Shown: positions 1 to 7,917 of the stretch, one piece after another | How positions within the stretch are numbered: the stretch's first letter is position 1 | Layout of the letters: each line of letters starts with the position of its first letter | DNA from: a virus | Strand: one strand, 5' to 3' | IMG/VR virus record: IMGVR_UViG_3300035704_000011 | Span: 1 to 55,941 of that record | Length of the DNA: 55,941 nucleotides | Position numbers and translations under genes: made by a program | Notes under the pieces: model-generated | Seen by the model: the letters and a program-made list of their open reading frames with translations, nothing else | The model's database searches: none | What the model was told of the DNA's origin: nothing

Positions 1-183
1 ACCTATTACGCTCCGGCGGATCTGGTCGAGACCGTCAACACGATCGGCATGCGGCTCTATGCCAAGCAATACGAGATGCCGAACGGCAAGGGTGTGCACC
101 TCGATATGCAGATGAACGGCCTGGAGATGTGCACCCGGCCCGGCGTCCTGGTCCGCGTTCACAAGGGTCCAGCAGGGCCCTGA
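1..183 (+). CDS. Major capsid protein, C-terminal part (gene crosses the window ends)
   Basis: This is the last 60 codons of the capsid gene whose start is at 54954. Positions 1-127 repeat 55815-55941 in the same reading frame, so joining the ends gives one uninterrupted 347-residue protein. The tail of the protein ends in VHKGPAGP and a TGA at 181-183. Lambda gpE-family capsid proteins end in a similar beta-rich segment. The next gene starts only 3 bases later, which fits one head-to-tail transcript. Confidence 0.9.
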   Translation, partial: TYYAPADLVETVNTIGMRLYAKQYEMPNGKGVHLDMQMNGLEMCTRPGVLVRVHKGPAGP

Positions 184-186
184 GAA

Positions 187-360
187 ATGGCTTCGTTCTG
201 GCTTGGGTTCTGGCTTGCCAGCGCATCGCTGAACATCGTCGCTAACCTCTACTACGTAGGCCGCGGCGGCCGCCAGAAGAGCGCCATGGATTGCGCGCTG
301 GACGCCAGCATGAGCGCAGCCTTTGCGGCCTGGTTCTACTTCGGGTCCGGGATGTTCTAA
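187..360 (+). CDS. Small membrane protein of the head-tail junction region
   Basis: A 57-residue reading frame fills the gap between the capsid gene and the FII-like gene. It starts at ATG 187, three bases after the capsid stop. It has a hydrophobic N-terminal segment (FWLGFWLASASLNIVANLYY), a short basic loop, then a second aromatic, Ala-rich hydrophobic segment near the C-terminus. This pattern suggests a two-pass inner membrane protein. I do not recognise a family. Its tight spacing inside the structural operon suggests late expression, but a structural role is not shown. It could also be a small holin-like or superinfection protein. Confidence 0.6.
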   Translation: MASFWLGFWLASASLNIVANLYYVGRGGRQKSAMDCALDASMSAAFAAWFYFGSGMF

Positions 361-362
361 GG

Positions 363-719
363 GTGGACTACCAGGCGCTGCTCTACGACCCGATTTACAA
401 CGCGCTCGGCGTCGACGCGGTGCTGCACATGGGCATCGAGGCTGGCGACGTGCCATTGCGGGCGATCGACAAGACCGCCGGCATCATCATCAACCAGGCG
501 ATCGGTCTCGAGACGGTGTCGCCGGCGGCAACGGTGCGCGCGGCCGAGTTGGCCGCCGCCGGGGTTCCGCTTGCGGACATCTACAGCCGGACCCTGACGC
601 TGAACGGCAGGGACTGGACCGTGGCGAGCTGGCGGCGCAAGCCCAGCCCCAACGGCGCGGATGACGGCGAGGTCTATCTGATACTCGACGGCGATATCGG
701 CGACGGCGACCCCGGATGA
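363..719 (+). CDS. Head-tail joining protein, lambda FII-like
   Basis: A 118-residue protein read from GTG 363, two bases after the previous stop; an upstream in-frame ATG at 291 would overlap the preceding gene. The sequence has the size and position of lambda gpFII-type attachment proteins, which cap the connector and receive the tail. After an N-terminal Asp/Tyr-rich strand comes a beta-rich core and a C-terminal LTLNGRDWTVASW / GEVYLILDG pair of strands, typical of this small barrel fold. The downstream tail terminator starts at 716, overlapping its TGA by ATGA. The family call rests on gene order and strand pattern, not on strong identity. Confidence 0.65.
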   Translation: MDYQALLYDPIYNALGVDAVLHMGIEAGDVPLRAIDKTAGIIINQAIGLETVSPAATVRAAELAAAGVPLADIYSRTLTLNGRDWTVASWRRKPSPNGADDGEVYLILDGDIGDGDPG

Positions 720-1165
720 GCCTCGATCGGCGAGAGCAGCTGCTGGCGCAGCTCGTCCAGATTGCCCTGAACATCGACGGCATCAGGACGGTCGAGCGCA
801 ACAAAGACCAGATCCCGGCGCAGCTGCGCCCGGCGATCGTCATCCTCGATGCGCACGAGGAGGGCATCGAGGGCCAGTTCGGGCTGGGGCGGCCATTGGC
901 TTCGCCCGGCATCATGCATCTCAACCCCGAGATCTATGTCATGTCAGGCGGCGCTTCGGCGACGCTCGGCAGCGACCTCAACGGGTTTCGGCTGCTGCTC
1001 CTGCCGGCGATCCTCTACGACCCGGTGCTGCTCCAGCTCTGCGGCACAAGCGGCGGCATCCAGTATACCGGTTGCATCACCGATCTGGCGCGCGGCGGCA
1101 CGATGGAGGGGCAGATGGCGCTGACATTTTCACTTCATTATCCGCTGCTGCAGGCCGACTTCTAG
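716..1165 (+). CDS. Tail terminator / tail completion protein (gpU-like position)
   Basis: A 149-residue protein starting in an ATGA overlap with the joining protein. It begins with an amphipathic helix (LDRREQLLAQLVQIALNIDG) and then alternating strands, the usual layout of tail terminator proteins that stop tail-tube polymerisation and bind the head connector. Its place directly before the tail tube gene and just before a terminator matches lambda Z/U. It is the last gene before the hairpin at 1191, so transcription may be partly reduced between it and the abundant tube protein. The exact choice between the Z-like and U-like role is uncertain. Confidence 0.6.
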   Translation: MSLDRREQLLAQLVQIALNIDGIRTVERNKDQIPAQLRPAIVILDAHEEGIEGQFGLGRPLASPGIMHLNPEIYVMSGGASATLGSDLNGFRLLLLPAILYDPVLLQLCGTSGGIQYTGCITDLARGGTMEGQMALTFSLHYPLLQADF

Positions 1166-1190
1166 GCCCCAACCGGGCCGCCAAATCCAG

Positions 1191-1214
1191 AACCCGCCCA
1201 TCGGCGGGTTTTTT
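1191..1214 (+). terminator. Intrinsic terminator after tail terminator gene
   Basis: An 8-bp perfect stem, AACCCGCC / GGCGGGTT, with a 4-base loop CATC, runs straight into a T tract. It lies 25 bases after the tail terminator gene and 25 bases before the tail tube gene. Confidence 0.85.
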
Positions 1215-1238
1215 ATTGTCCAAATTTAAGGGCGACCA

Positions 1239-1766
1239 ATGGCAATACTGACCCCAACAAACACGTCGCCAAACCCGGCGAATTATTACATCGGCCGCGG
1301 CATCGTCACTTGGACGCGCGATGGCGGCAGCGCGCGCGATCTCGGCAACTGCCCGTCGATGCAACTCAAGCCCGCAGTAAAAAACCTGGATCATTTCTCG
1401 TCGCGCAAGGGCCTCCATCTCAAGGACCGCTCCGTCATTACCGAGGCCAACATGACCCTGGTGATGCAGCTTGACGAGTGGACTGGCGACAATCTCGCGA
1501 TGGCGCTGATGGCCCTGGAGGGCGGCGGCACAATCCAGATTATGAGCCTGGCGGAGGTAACAGGCGGGATCAATTTCGTCGGCACCAACGAAGTCGGGGC
1601 ACCGGTCACGATGATCCTGCCGAGCGTAAGTTTTACGCCGACCGGAACGCTGGATTTCATCAGCGCGGACAAGTACGGCATCATTGAAGTGACTGGCGAC
1701 GTGCTGGCCGATCCGTTGACGGGCAGCTTTGGTACGCTCGACTGGAACACAGCGATCCCGGCATGA
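1239..1766 (+). CDS. Major tail tube protein
   Basis: A 175-residue protein in the position of lambda V. It is beta-rich, with motifs typical of tail tube proteins: an N-terminal YYIGRGIVTW strand near residue 20, a central LVMQLDEWTGDNLAMALMAL helix at about 75-95, and a C-terminal domain ending LDWNTAIPA. Tube proteins form stacked hexamers around the tape measure. The gene follows its own terminator-bounded leader and overlaps the next gene by ATGA at 1763. A gpV-like extra Ig domain is absent. Confidence 0.75.
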   Translation: MAILTPTNTSPNPANYYIGRGIVTWTRDGGSARDLGNCPSMQLKPAVKNLDHFSSRKGLHLKDRSVITEANMTLVMQLDEWTGDNLAMALMALEGGGTIQIMSLAEVTGGINFVGTNEVGAPVTMILPSVSFTPTGTLDFISADKYGIIEVTGDVLADPLTGSFGTLDWNTAIPA

Positions 1767-2182
1767 CCGGACTGCTCGATATCGCACCGCAGCGCGCCGG
1801 CGTCGAGGTGCTGGGCCACACGCTCGAGGTCGAGGGCGTCACGGTGCGCGGCATCGCCGATCTGCTGCGCCGCTTCCCCGAACTGCTCAAGCTGTTTGGC
1901 GGCGGCGAAAGCCCGGCGGGTGCCATCGTGGCTGCAGCTCCCGATCTCGTCGCTGCGGTCATCGCTTGCGGCCTCGGTCATATGGGCGACGAAGAGCAAG
2001 AGGCCGCCGCCGCCCGGCTGCCGGCTGAAGCGCAGGCGGAGCTCGTCGGCGCGATCCTGAAGCTCACGATGCCGAGCGGCGTCGGCCCTTTCGTCACAAA
2101 GCTGGCCGCGGCGTTCGGCGCGGTCACCGGCCAGCAGGGCACCCAGGCGATGGCCCAGACGAGCAGATCGCCGGCGCCGTAG
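1763..2182 (+). CDS. Tail assembly chaperone (gpG-like)
   Basis: A 139-residue protein overlapping the tube gene by ATGA. It is rich in Ala, Leu and Glu and mostly helical, like lambda gpG, which coats the tape measure during tail assembly. A second frame, open from before 2086 to 2373, encodes a T-like extension. A heptamer C CCT TTC at 2086-2092 lies in the zero frame exactly as a -1 slip site requires (codons CCT and TTC). A chaperone gene with a -1 extension located between tube and tape measure is a hallmark of siphoviruses. Confidence 0.7.
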   Translation: MTGLLDIAPQRAGVEVLGHTLEVEGVTVRGIADLLRRFPELLKLFGGGESPAGAIVAAAPDLVAAVIACGLGHMGDEEQEAAAARLPAEAQAELVGAILKLTMPSGVGPFVTKLAAAFGAVTGQQGTQAMAQTSRSPAP

Positions 2183-2373
2183 AAGAACTCATCGCCTCCG
2201 GCCACAGAAGCGCCGAGGTGTGGGCGATGACGCCGCGCGAGCTCGCCGGCTGGCTCGGGCTGGCGCGCGACCGGCGCCGCACTCAGCTGGCCGAGCTGCT
2301 CGCCGTCGCTGCGCTGGGCGCGCAGGGCAAGGGCGAGGACATCAAGCGGCAAATCAAGGAATGGGCCGAGTAG
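2086..2373 (+). CDS. GT frameshift extension (gpT-like), -1 frame
   Basis: From 2086 the -1 frame stays open to TAG at 2371-2373. Its recognisable T-like part begins near EQIAGAVEELIASGHRSAEV (about 2160) and continues MTPRELAGWLGLARDRRR to a helical end. This helix-rich, Arg/Glu-rich domain resembles the T domain that links the chaperone to the tail tube. There is no well-placed ribosome site for independent start; ATG 2227 and GTG 2218 are possible but would split the domain. Expression as a G-T fusion is therefore favoured. The stretch just after 2092 has poor coding character in this frame, so a slip point closer to the end of G remains possible. Confidence 0.55.
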   Translation, partial: PFRHKAGRGVRRGHRPAGHPGDGPDEQIAGAVEELIASGHRSAEVWAMTPRELAGWLGLARDRRRTQLAELLAVAALGAQGKGEDIKRQIKEWAE

Positions 2374-2448
2374 AGGGTTTCACCCCGTCCTCCCCGGCAC
2401 TCAGCCCCCACGCCCAGTGGAAAGCCAGCCGACCCGAAGCCTTTTTTT

Positions 2449-2506
2449 GGCGATTTTCACTTTAAGAAAGCAGCGACTTTGTCAAGGTGAAAATCGCCCT
2501 TTTTTT
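2449..2506 (+). terminator. Hairpin terminator after chaperone genes
   Basis: Perfect 12-bp arms GGCGATTTTCAC (2449-2460) and GTGAAAATCGCC (2487-2498), with a 26-base loop, are followed by a CTTTTTTTC tract. A matching T tract also precedes the left arm. It separates the tail chaperones from the small beta proteins. Confidence 0.7.
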
Positions 2507-2526
2507 CTTAACAGGAGTTTTTTGCA

Positions 2527-2910
2527 ATGGCCGTTACTCATTCGTGGCAGACCAGCGTTAAGCCGTCAGGCCTGCCGTCCATGCCAACGGACGCGGCGGT
2601 GGTAATAACCGGAGATTTTTCCGTCGACGTCGAGGAGACGGTCGCCGCCGGGGCGAGCAAGATCGTCTACACCGGCACGATCGATCACACGAAGACGGTT
2701 TCTTTCGTGCTGCACAGCGCGCAGTCGAACGTCACCGTTACGACCGGCAGTCAGACAGTTCCCCTTGGCACCGCCAAGGCGGAGGGCTGGAACTCCTCGA
2801 TGACGAGCGTCGCAAACCCTCTCTCCGGGGACATTACGACACTGACCGTCGATAACACCGCCGGCACCAAGGACACGCTGTTCCGCGCCTCCTTCCTCCA
2901 GCTGGCGTAA
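2527..2910 (+). CDS. Small beta-rich tail-associated protein A
   Basis: A 127-residue protein with a good ribosome site (ACAGGAG) just before ATG 2527. It is rich in Thr, Val and Ser and predicted to be nearly all beta strand. There is no signal peptide or membrane segment. The next gene encodes a protein of the same size and character with a similar ending (DNTAGTKDTLFRASFLQLA versus TSTAGGLLKIRSLLNVAP), so the two are probably diverged duplicates. They sit between tail chaperones and a DUF6441-like gene, after their own terminator. A decorative or accessory tail role is inferred; the family is not recognised. Confidence 0.65.
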   Translation: MAVTHSWQTSVKPSGLPSMPTDAAVVITGDFSVDVEETVAAGASKIVYTGTIDHTKTVSFVLHSAQSNVTVTTGSQTVPLGTAKAEGWNSSMTSVANPLSGDITTLTVDNTAGTKDTLFRASFLQLA

Positions 2911-2942
2911 GCCCCCGCGCAACTGAAAGGGCTTTATTGAAA

Positions 2943-3332
2943 ATGGCCAATTTCACGCATTCCGTCGGAATTACCTACCGCAATGACGCCGGCACCGTCG
3001 CCGCCACGACCCAAAACTATAACGGCGACGGCGAGACTAATTTCAACGAGACCATCGCCGCCTCTGCAAGCAACGCAGAATATGACTGGACCCTGCAAAA
3101 AGACGATGCCGTCACGCTCGCGATCTTCGCCAGCGGAGCGATGACGCTAAAGAGTAACAGCAGCGGCTCGCCGGATGACACGATCACCCTGGCGGCTGGT
3201 CAGCTGCTCGTCTGGACATCGGATAGCGGGATGACGAACCCGTTCAGCAACGGCGACGTGACGAAAATCTATGTCACCAGCACCGCCGGCGGATTGCTGA
3301 AAATCCGTTCGCTGCTCAACGTCGCCCCGTAA
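2943..3332 (+). CDS. Small beta-rich tail-associated protein B (paralogue of the previous gene)
   Basis: A 129-residue protein read from ATG 2943; a TTG two codons upstream is less likely. Like its neighbour it is Thr/Ser/Asn-rich with alternating strands and a C-terminal TAGGLLKIRSLLNVAP that parallels the neighbour's end. The spacing of 32 bases and shared character suggest tandem duplication followed by divergence. Such pairs may form an outer tail layer or a tip ornament. This is inference from gene position only. Confidence 0.65.
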   Translation: MANFTHSVGITYRNDAGTVAATTQNYNGDGETNFNETIAASASNAEYDWTLQKDDAVTLAIFASGAMTLKSNSSGSPDDTITLAAGQLLVWTSDSGMTNPFSNGDVTKIYVTSTAGGLLKIRSLLNVAP

Positions 3333-3353
3333 GCACTTTAGACCGGTTCCCCG

Positions 3354-3989
3354 ATGGCCCTGCAGCTCGTCTTCAGCGCCGTCAAGGGTGAGTTCGACCA
3401 GGCGCTGCGCGCGATCTATCAGCCGATCGCCGCAGCCGCCACGGGCGCGATCAAGGATGCTGCGGCGCAGGTCAAGACCGAGGGGCGCGCCGCAATCGCC
3501 AACGGCGGTTTCGGCCGAAACTTCCAGAACGCGCTGCAGGTCAACGTGTATCCGAAGACCGGCACCTCGGCCAATGCGGCGGCGCTCGCCTTTCACAAAA
3601 TCCCCTATGCCGGCGTCTTCCAGACGGGCGCCGACATCAGCGGCAAGCCACTGCTCTGGGTCCCGGTGAGCGACTCGCCGGCGCGGGCCTCCGGCCAGTG
3701 GCTGACGCCTAAGACCTTCCCGCAGCTGATCGGCCCGCTGGTGGCGATCAAAAGCAAGAAGGGCCTGCCGATCCTCGCCTCGCCGATTTCTTCCGGGCGA
3801 GCGAGCTCCCGGGTCACCGTGGCGCGACTGCGCAAGGGGCAGCGCGGGCAGGGCACGCGGATTACGCTGCAGCCGATCTTTATCGGCCTCTCGCAGGTGC
3901 GGCTGACGCAGCGTTTCGATCTGCTGGCGGTGTTCCGGAAGGCCCAAGCCCAGCTCGGCCAGTTCTACCTCAACAATCTCAAGACGTAG
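3354..3989 (+). CDS. DUF6441-like tail protein
   Basis: A 211-residue protein starting at ATG 3354. It opens with a long helix (FSAVKGEFDQALRAIYQPI...), then an Ala-rich stretch, an NFQNALQVNVYP strand and a KIPYAGVFQTGADISGK segment leading to LLWVPV. This order resembles the DUF6441 proteins found before tape measure genes in alphaproteobacterial phages. The C-terminal part ends in helices (FDLLAVFRKAQAQLGQFYLNNL). It precedes the tape measure gene by 10 bases. The function of the family is unknown; its position suggests tail completion or tape measure handling. Confidence 0.55.
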   Translation: MALQLVFSAVKGEFDQALRAIYQPIAAAATGAIKDAAAQVKTEGRAAIANGGFGRNFQNALQVNVYPKTGTSANAAALAFHKIPYAGVFQTGADISGKPLLWVPVSDSPARASGQWLTPKTFPQLIGPLVAIKSKKGLPILASPISSGRASSRVTVARLRKGQRGQGTRITLQPIFIGLSQVRLTQRFDLLAVFRKAQAQLGQFYLNNLKT

Positions 3990-3999
3990 CCGGGTAAAA

Positions 4000-6852
4000 A
4001 TGGCCGATTCGACGATCAGCACCCGGATTTCGCTAGAGGGCGCCGAGGACATCCAGAAGCAGCTCGCCGACCTCGGCACGGCCGGCGAGACCGCGTTCAA
4101 GCAGATCGCGGACGCCACGAACGCGACAGGCGGCAGCGCGGCGCTGTCGGGGCTGTCGAACATCGCGGCGACGCTGCGAAATGCCTTCGGGTCCGCCAGC
4201 GAGGCTCTAGCACCGCTGCGAACTGCCTTCGGCGAGCTCGGCGAGGCCATCCTCGGCGTCGGCGAGCACCTCAAATCGGTCGCCGAAGTGTTCGGCATCG
4301 GCCTCGTCGCCGGGCTTGCGGGCGGCGTCGCTGGCATCTTTGAGCTAATCAAGGCCGCGGCCGAGAGCAGTCACCAGCTAGAGATCCAGGCGGGCGCGCT
4401 CGGCCTGTCGGTCGAGCAGCTGCAGGTTTACCGTGCAGCGGCGGCTGCGGTCGGCGTCGACGCAGACAAGCTGTTCACGAGCCTGGCTCGGCTGGCGCAG
4501 AATGTCGGCAAGGAGCACGAAAATCTAAATCAGTCCGCTCTGAAGGTGCTGGAGTCGCTGCCTGCGGCAGCAACTTCGACCGGCGTCGCCGTTGTCCAGG
4601 GCATCAAGCCGGCCGGCGACGCGATCAAGTCGAACATCATCGACAACATCCAGCAGACCGCACCCCAGGTGCAGCAAACGCTGGATGTGCTGACGCGTTC
4701 TGCCTCCGATCTGGGTGCCAAGCTGCCAGCCTCTGCGGTCGAGGCGTTTCGTAAGAACATCCAGGATCTCGCTGTCGCCAATACAGACGCGGGGGCGAAG
4801 TTCCGAGAGGCAGTGGCGGCGCTCGGGATTATGTTCCCGCCGTTGACCTTCGGCGAGCAATTCAAGGACGCCGCCGAGAAGGCGAAGTCCCCGCTCCTGG
4901 CGCTTGGCGTCACACTCAAGGATTTGCAAGACGCCGACGGGAACCTCGACCCGGTTATCCGCAAGCTGATAACCGGCTTTGGTAACATCACAGACCCGGC
5001 CGACAAGGCGCAGCTCGGCCTGGCTGTGCTCGGCAGAGGCTGGAAGGACCTAATCAAGCTCTTCGACGGCGGCGTCGGGAGCATCGACGCGGTCAAAAAG
5101 GCACTGGAAGAACAGGGCCTCGTTCTCAACGACGCCGACGTCAAGACGGGCGCCGAGGCTGCGGTCGCGCTGACCAAGCTGGAAGGCGCGGCAAAAAAGC
5201 TGCGCGACCAGCTCGGGGTCATCTTCGCGCCAGCCAGCACCGAAGCAGCCAGTGCCTTTAAGGATCTGATTACTCAGAACGCCGATGCCCTTAAGGACTT
5301 GGCCAAGGCGATCGCGACCGAGGTGCTGCCCGGCATCGGCAACCTGATCAAGCAGTTTGGTCTTGCCGGCGACGCAGCGAAGAAGGAGAAGCCGCCGGAA
5401 CTCCCGATCGTTGCGCAGGGCAGAGCGCCGACGGTCGGCGCGGGAGGGAAGTTCCATGGCGGCGAGCTCGTTACGGCGCCCGCGCCGCACGCTGCGCCCG
5501 AAACGCCGGCCCCGGTGTCCCAAGCTCCGGAGGATTTGGGGCTGCCGCCAATCGACACCTCACGCATCCAGGATGCGCAGCTAAAGCTGGATGGATTCAA
5601 AACTACGCTGACGGCGATCAAGGATGACATCGTCATCGCCTTCACAGTGATCAAGACCGTTTTAGACGGCATCGCCAGTGCCACTAACTCGTTGTTCGGA
5701 ACCATGATCACGGGCGCCGCCCTCGCGATAGGGCTGGCCATCGGAAGACTGTCCGGCGTCTTTGGGCTGCTGCTGCCGCTACTCCGTGCCGTGGCCGTCT
5801 CTATCGCCTTCCTGGCGACGCCGCTCGGCCTCGGTGTCGCGTTCTTTGTTCTCCTCGCGGCGACGATCGTTCAATTTTGGCCGCAGATATCCGGCGCTGC
5901 AAAAGTCGCCTTCGACTACATCAAGTCGGCAGCCGCGATCGTTGCGGCAGCCTTATCGACTGCTTTCCGCGCATCCATCGCTTTCGTTGTAAATCTATGG
6001 AACGGGCTTTTTGAGAAGGCCACGCAAATTTTCGGCGCAATTTCTGGCGCCATTCAACAAGCTGGCGCAGGCATTGCGCAGTTTATTGCCCCGGCCGTGA
6101 TGGTGTTCTCCGCCATTCAAAAAGGTGTCGCGGGCATTGCGCAGTTTATTGCCCCGGCCGTGATGGTGTTCTCCGATTTGGTAAATGCGATCGGCTTTGT
6201 CGAGCAGGCGTTTAACGGACTCGTCGACTGGGTCAAAGGCTCGGCGCTCGCGATCCTCGGCTTTCTGCAACCGGTCATCGATTTCGTTACGCAGCTCGCC
6301 AATAAGATCGCCGGGCTGTTCTCCTCGGCGGCTTCCGCCGGATCGGCGGGCGGTGGCGACGGCGGCGGCGCGCCAAGCGATGGCAGCGGGCTCGGCCTGG
6401 GCAGCGGCGACTTTAACAGCGGCGCTGGTCAGTTTGCCAGCGGTGGTCCGGTTAGCGGGCCGAGCGGCACCGACACGGTCCCGGCCTGGCTGACCGCGGG
6501 CGAATTCGTGATCCGCGCCGGCGCGGTGCAGCATTATGGCGGCGCGCTCTTTGCCGCGCTGAACGGGATGCGGATGCCGTTCGATACGCTGCGGCATTTC
6601 TCGATGGGCGGGTTTGTCCAGGCGTTGGGCGCCGTGCGGCCGCCGCCCTTGCGCTTTGCCGATGGCGGCATGGTGCCGGCGCTCGCCGGCGGCGGCAGCA
6701 GCGGGCCGATGCAACACCTGACGCTCAATCTCAATGGGCACAGCTTTGGGCTCTCCGTAAGCCCTGGGGAGGTTTTCGACAAGCTGTCGCGCCACGCGCG
6801 CGCGAGCTCCATCCGCAGCGCCGGGCGCAAGCCCGGATGGTTCGGCGGCTGA
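4000..6852 (+). CDS. Tape measure protein
   Basis: At 950 residues this is the longest protein in the genome. Tape measure proteins set tail length, and at about 1.5 Å per residue this predicts a tail near 140 nm. Long helices fill residues 1-470. Hydrophobic segments lie at about 85-115 and 565-625, as expected for a protein later ejected into the host envelope. The C-terminus carries the typical FASGGPVSGPSGTDTVPAWL / GEFVIRAGAV motif near 808-850. A perfect 43-bp direct repeat (6070-6112 and 6133-6175) gives a 21-residue duplication containing GIAQFIAPAVMVFS. No catalytic lysozyme or peptidase motif was seen. Confidence 0.92.
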   Translation: MADSTISTRISLEGAEDIQKQLADLGTAGETAFKQIADATNATGGSAALSGLSNIAATLRNAFGSASEALAPLRTAFGELGEAILGVGEHLKSVAEVFGIGLVAGLAGGVAGIFELIKAAAESSHQLEIQAGALGLSVEQLQVYRAAAAAVGVDADKLFTSLARLAQNVGKEHENLNQSALKVLESLPAAATSTGVAVVQGIKPAGDAIKSNIIDNIQQTAPQVQQTLDVLTRSASDLGAKLPASAVEAFRKNIQDLAVANTDAGAKFREAVAALGIMFPPLTFGEQFKDAAEKAKSPLLALGVTLKDLQDADGNLDPVIRKLITGFGNITDPADKAQLGLAVLGRGWKDLIKLFDGGVGSIDAVKKALEEQGLVLNDADVKTGAEAAVALTKLEGAAKKLRDQLGVIFAPASTEAASAFKDLITQNADALKDLAKAIATEVLPGIGNLIKQFGLAGDAAKKEKPPELPIVAQGRAPTVGAGGKFHGGELVTAPAPHAAPETPAPVSQAPEDLGLPPIDTSRIQDAQLKLDGFKTTLTAIKDDIVIAFTVIKTVLDGIASATNSLFGTMITGAALAIGLAIGRLSGVFGLLLPLLRAVAVSIAFLATPLGLGVAFFVLLAATIVQFWPQISGAAKVAFDYIKSAAAIVAAALSTAFRASIAFVVNLWNGLFEKATQIFGAISGAIQQAGAGIAQFIAPAVMVFSAIQKGVAGIAQFIAPAVMVFSDLVNAIGFVEQAFNGLVDWVKGSALAILGFLQPVIDFVTQLANKIAGLFSSAASAGSAGGGDGGGAPSDGSGLGLGSGDFNSGAGQFASGGPVSGPSGTDTVPAWLTAGEFVIRAGAVQHYGGALFAALNGMRMPFDTLRHFSMGGFVQALGAVRPPPLRFADGGMVPALAGGGSSGPMQHLTLNLNGHSFGLSVSPGEVFDKLSRHARASSIRSAGRKPGWFGG

Positions 6853-7121
6853 TGGCTAAGCCGATAAGGATTAACCGCCTCATTTCAGTTTGGCCGAGCG
6901 AAATCGTATCGCTGGAAAAGGTCTTTCTCGGCGACCCTGACGGATGGCTTAATGTCCGCGTCAGGGGCGGCAACCTTTACCAGACCGAGTTGGTCCATAA
7001 GGTCGACCCGGAATGCCCGATAGACCCGGCTGAACTGTGCGCCCGCCTGGAGACCATAACCGGCATAACGGCCATTAATATTGGGCTCCATTGGGCGCCC
7101 GGTTCGTTGAGCGACCACTGA
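6852..7121 (+). CDS. Small conserved-looking tail protein
   Basis: An 89-residue protein. Its ATG at 6852 overlaps the tape measure stop (TGATG), giving translational coupling. It contains IRINRLISVWPSEIVSLEKV near the N-terminus and a VDPECPIDPAELCARLE segment in the middle. No family is recognised. Genes in this position often encode small tail tip factors. The stop lies 3 bases before the next ATG, so it is part of the same tight late operon. Confidence 0.6.
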   Translation: MAKPIRINRLISVWPSEIVSLEKVFLGDPDGWLNVRVRGGNLYQTELVHKVDPECPIDPAELCARLETITGITAINIGLHWAPGSLSDH

Positions 7122-7124
7122 GCC

Positions 7125-7886
7125 ATGCCTGTACTACCGCCCGGCGCATCGACGGTGCTGGCGATGACCGGCATCGGCATCCCCGCCTATTCGGCGCGCG
7201 GCCTCCACCAAACACTGCAGCCGATCGACGCCGCAGTGATGACCCGGCGCACCGTCAATGGTGCGCTCCTCAATCTCGCGCCGCCGCAATTCGCGAAATA
7301 CAAATCGACGATCACCGGCGCCGATCAGGACCCTCCGGGGCTCGACGGCATCTTTCCGGGGCTGGCGGTGACCGTGGATTGCATCGCCGAGCTTAGCATC
7401 AGCGGTGCGGCGCAGCGACCCGAGGTGCCGGGCTCGATCCGCGTCAATGACAACGATACGTTCTATCGGCCGCGTCTGGAGATGATGGTTACCGGATTTT
7501 CGATCGATACCGACGAATGGGGCGCTCAGGTCGGCTGGACCCTCGACCTCGAGGAGGCGCCCGGATCGTTTCCGGGTTCCGTGGTGGTGCAACCCCCTGC
7601 GCTGCTGCCGCCGCCACCGGCATTGACGGTGACGACCAGCCTCACGGTGACCGCGGTGCCGTTTGCGAGCCCCGCGCCTCTCGGGACTACGGTCGCGACC
7701 GTCTCGGCTGTCAACAGCGACGGCTCGGTGTTCGCCGGCATGGTCTTTTTCGCGGCGCCGCTCTTTGATGCCGGCGGGGTCTTTGCGCTGCAGGGACACA
7801 GCGTCGTCATCAACCCGCTCGGCCCCGGCATCGGGAGCCTCTCCGGCCCGGTCACCAATTTATTTACCTTGGGCGCGACGCCATGA
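7125..7886 (+). CDS. Tail tip protein with C-terminal Ig/cadherin-like domain
   Basis: A 253-residue protein in the position of a distal tail or minor tail protein. Residues 1-160 form a beta domain with FYRPRLEMMVTGFSIDTDEW at its end. A Pro-rich linker (QPPALLPPPPAL, about 163-174) leads to a C-terminal beta sandwich beginning LTVTTSLTVTAV and containing VATVSAVNSDGSVFAGMVFF. That last domain looks like the secreted protein encoded at 48677. Its stop at 7886 lies close to two minus-strand cargo genes, so the tail operon is interrupted after this gene. Confidence 0.6.
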   Translation: MPVLPPGASTVLAMTGIGIPAYSARGLHQTLQPIDAAVMTRRTVNGALLNLAPPQFAKYKSTITGADQDPPGLDGIFPGLAVTVDCIAELSISGAAQRPEVPGSIRVNDNDTFYRPRLEMMVTGFSIDTDEWGAQVGWTLDLEEAPGSFPGSVVVQPPALLPPPPALTVTTSLTVTAVPFASPAPLGTTVATVSAVNSDGSVFAGMVFFAAPLFDAGGVFALQGHSVVINPLGPGIGSLSGPVTNLFTLGATP

Positions 7887-7917
7887 TGGGCCGGAAAAGG
7901 ATTGCTTGCTCAGATTT

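Noticed and set aside
1077-1787. 236-codon minus-strand reading frame over the tail tube gene
   Set aside because: It lies opposite a clear structural gene, crosses a terminator and has no motif; typical high-GC shadow.
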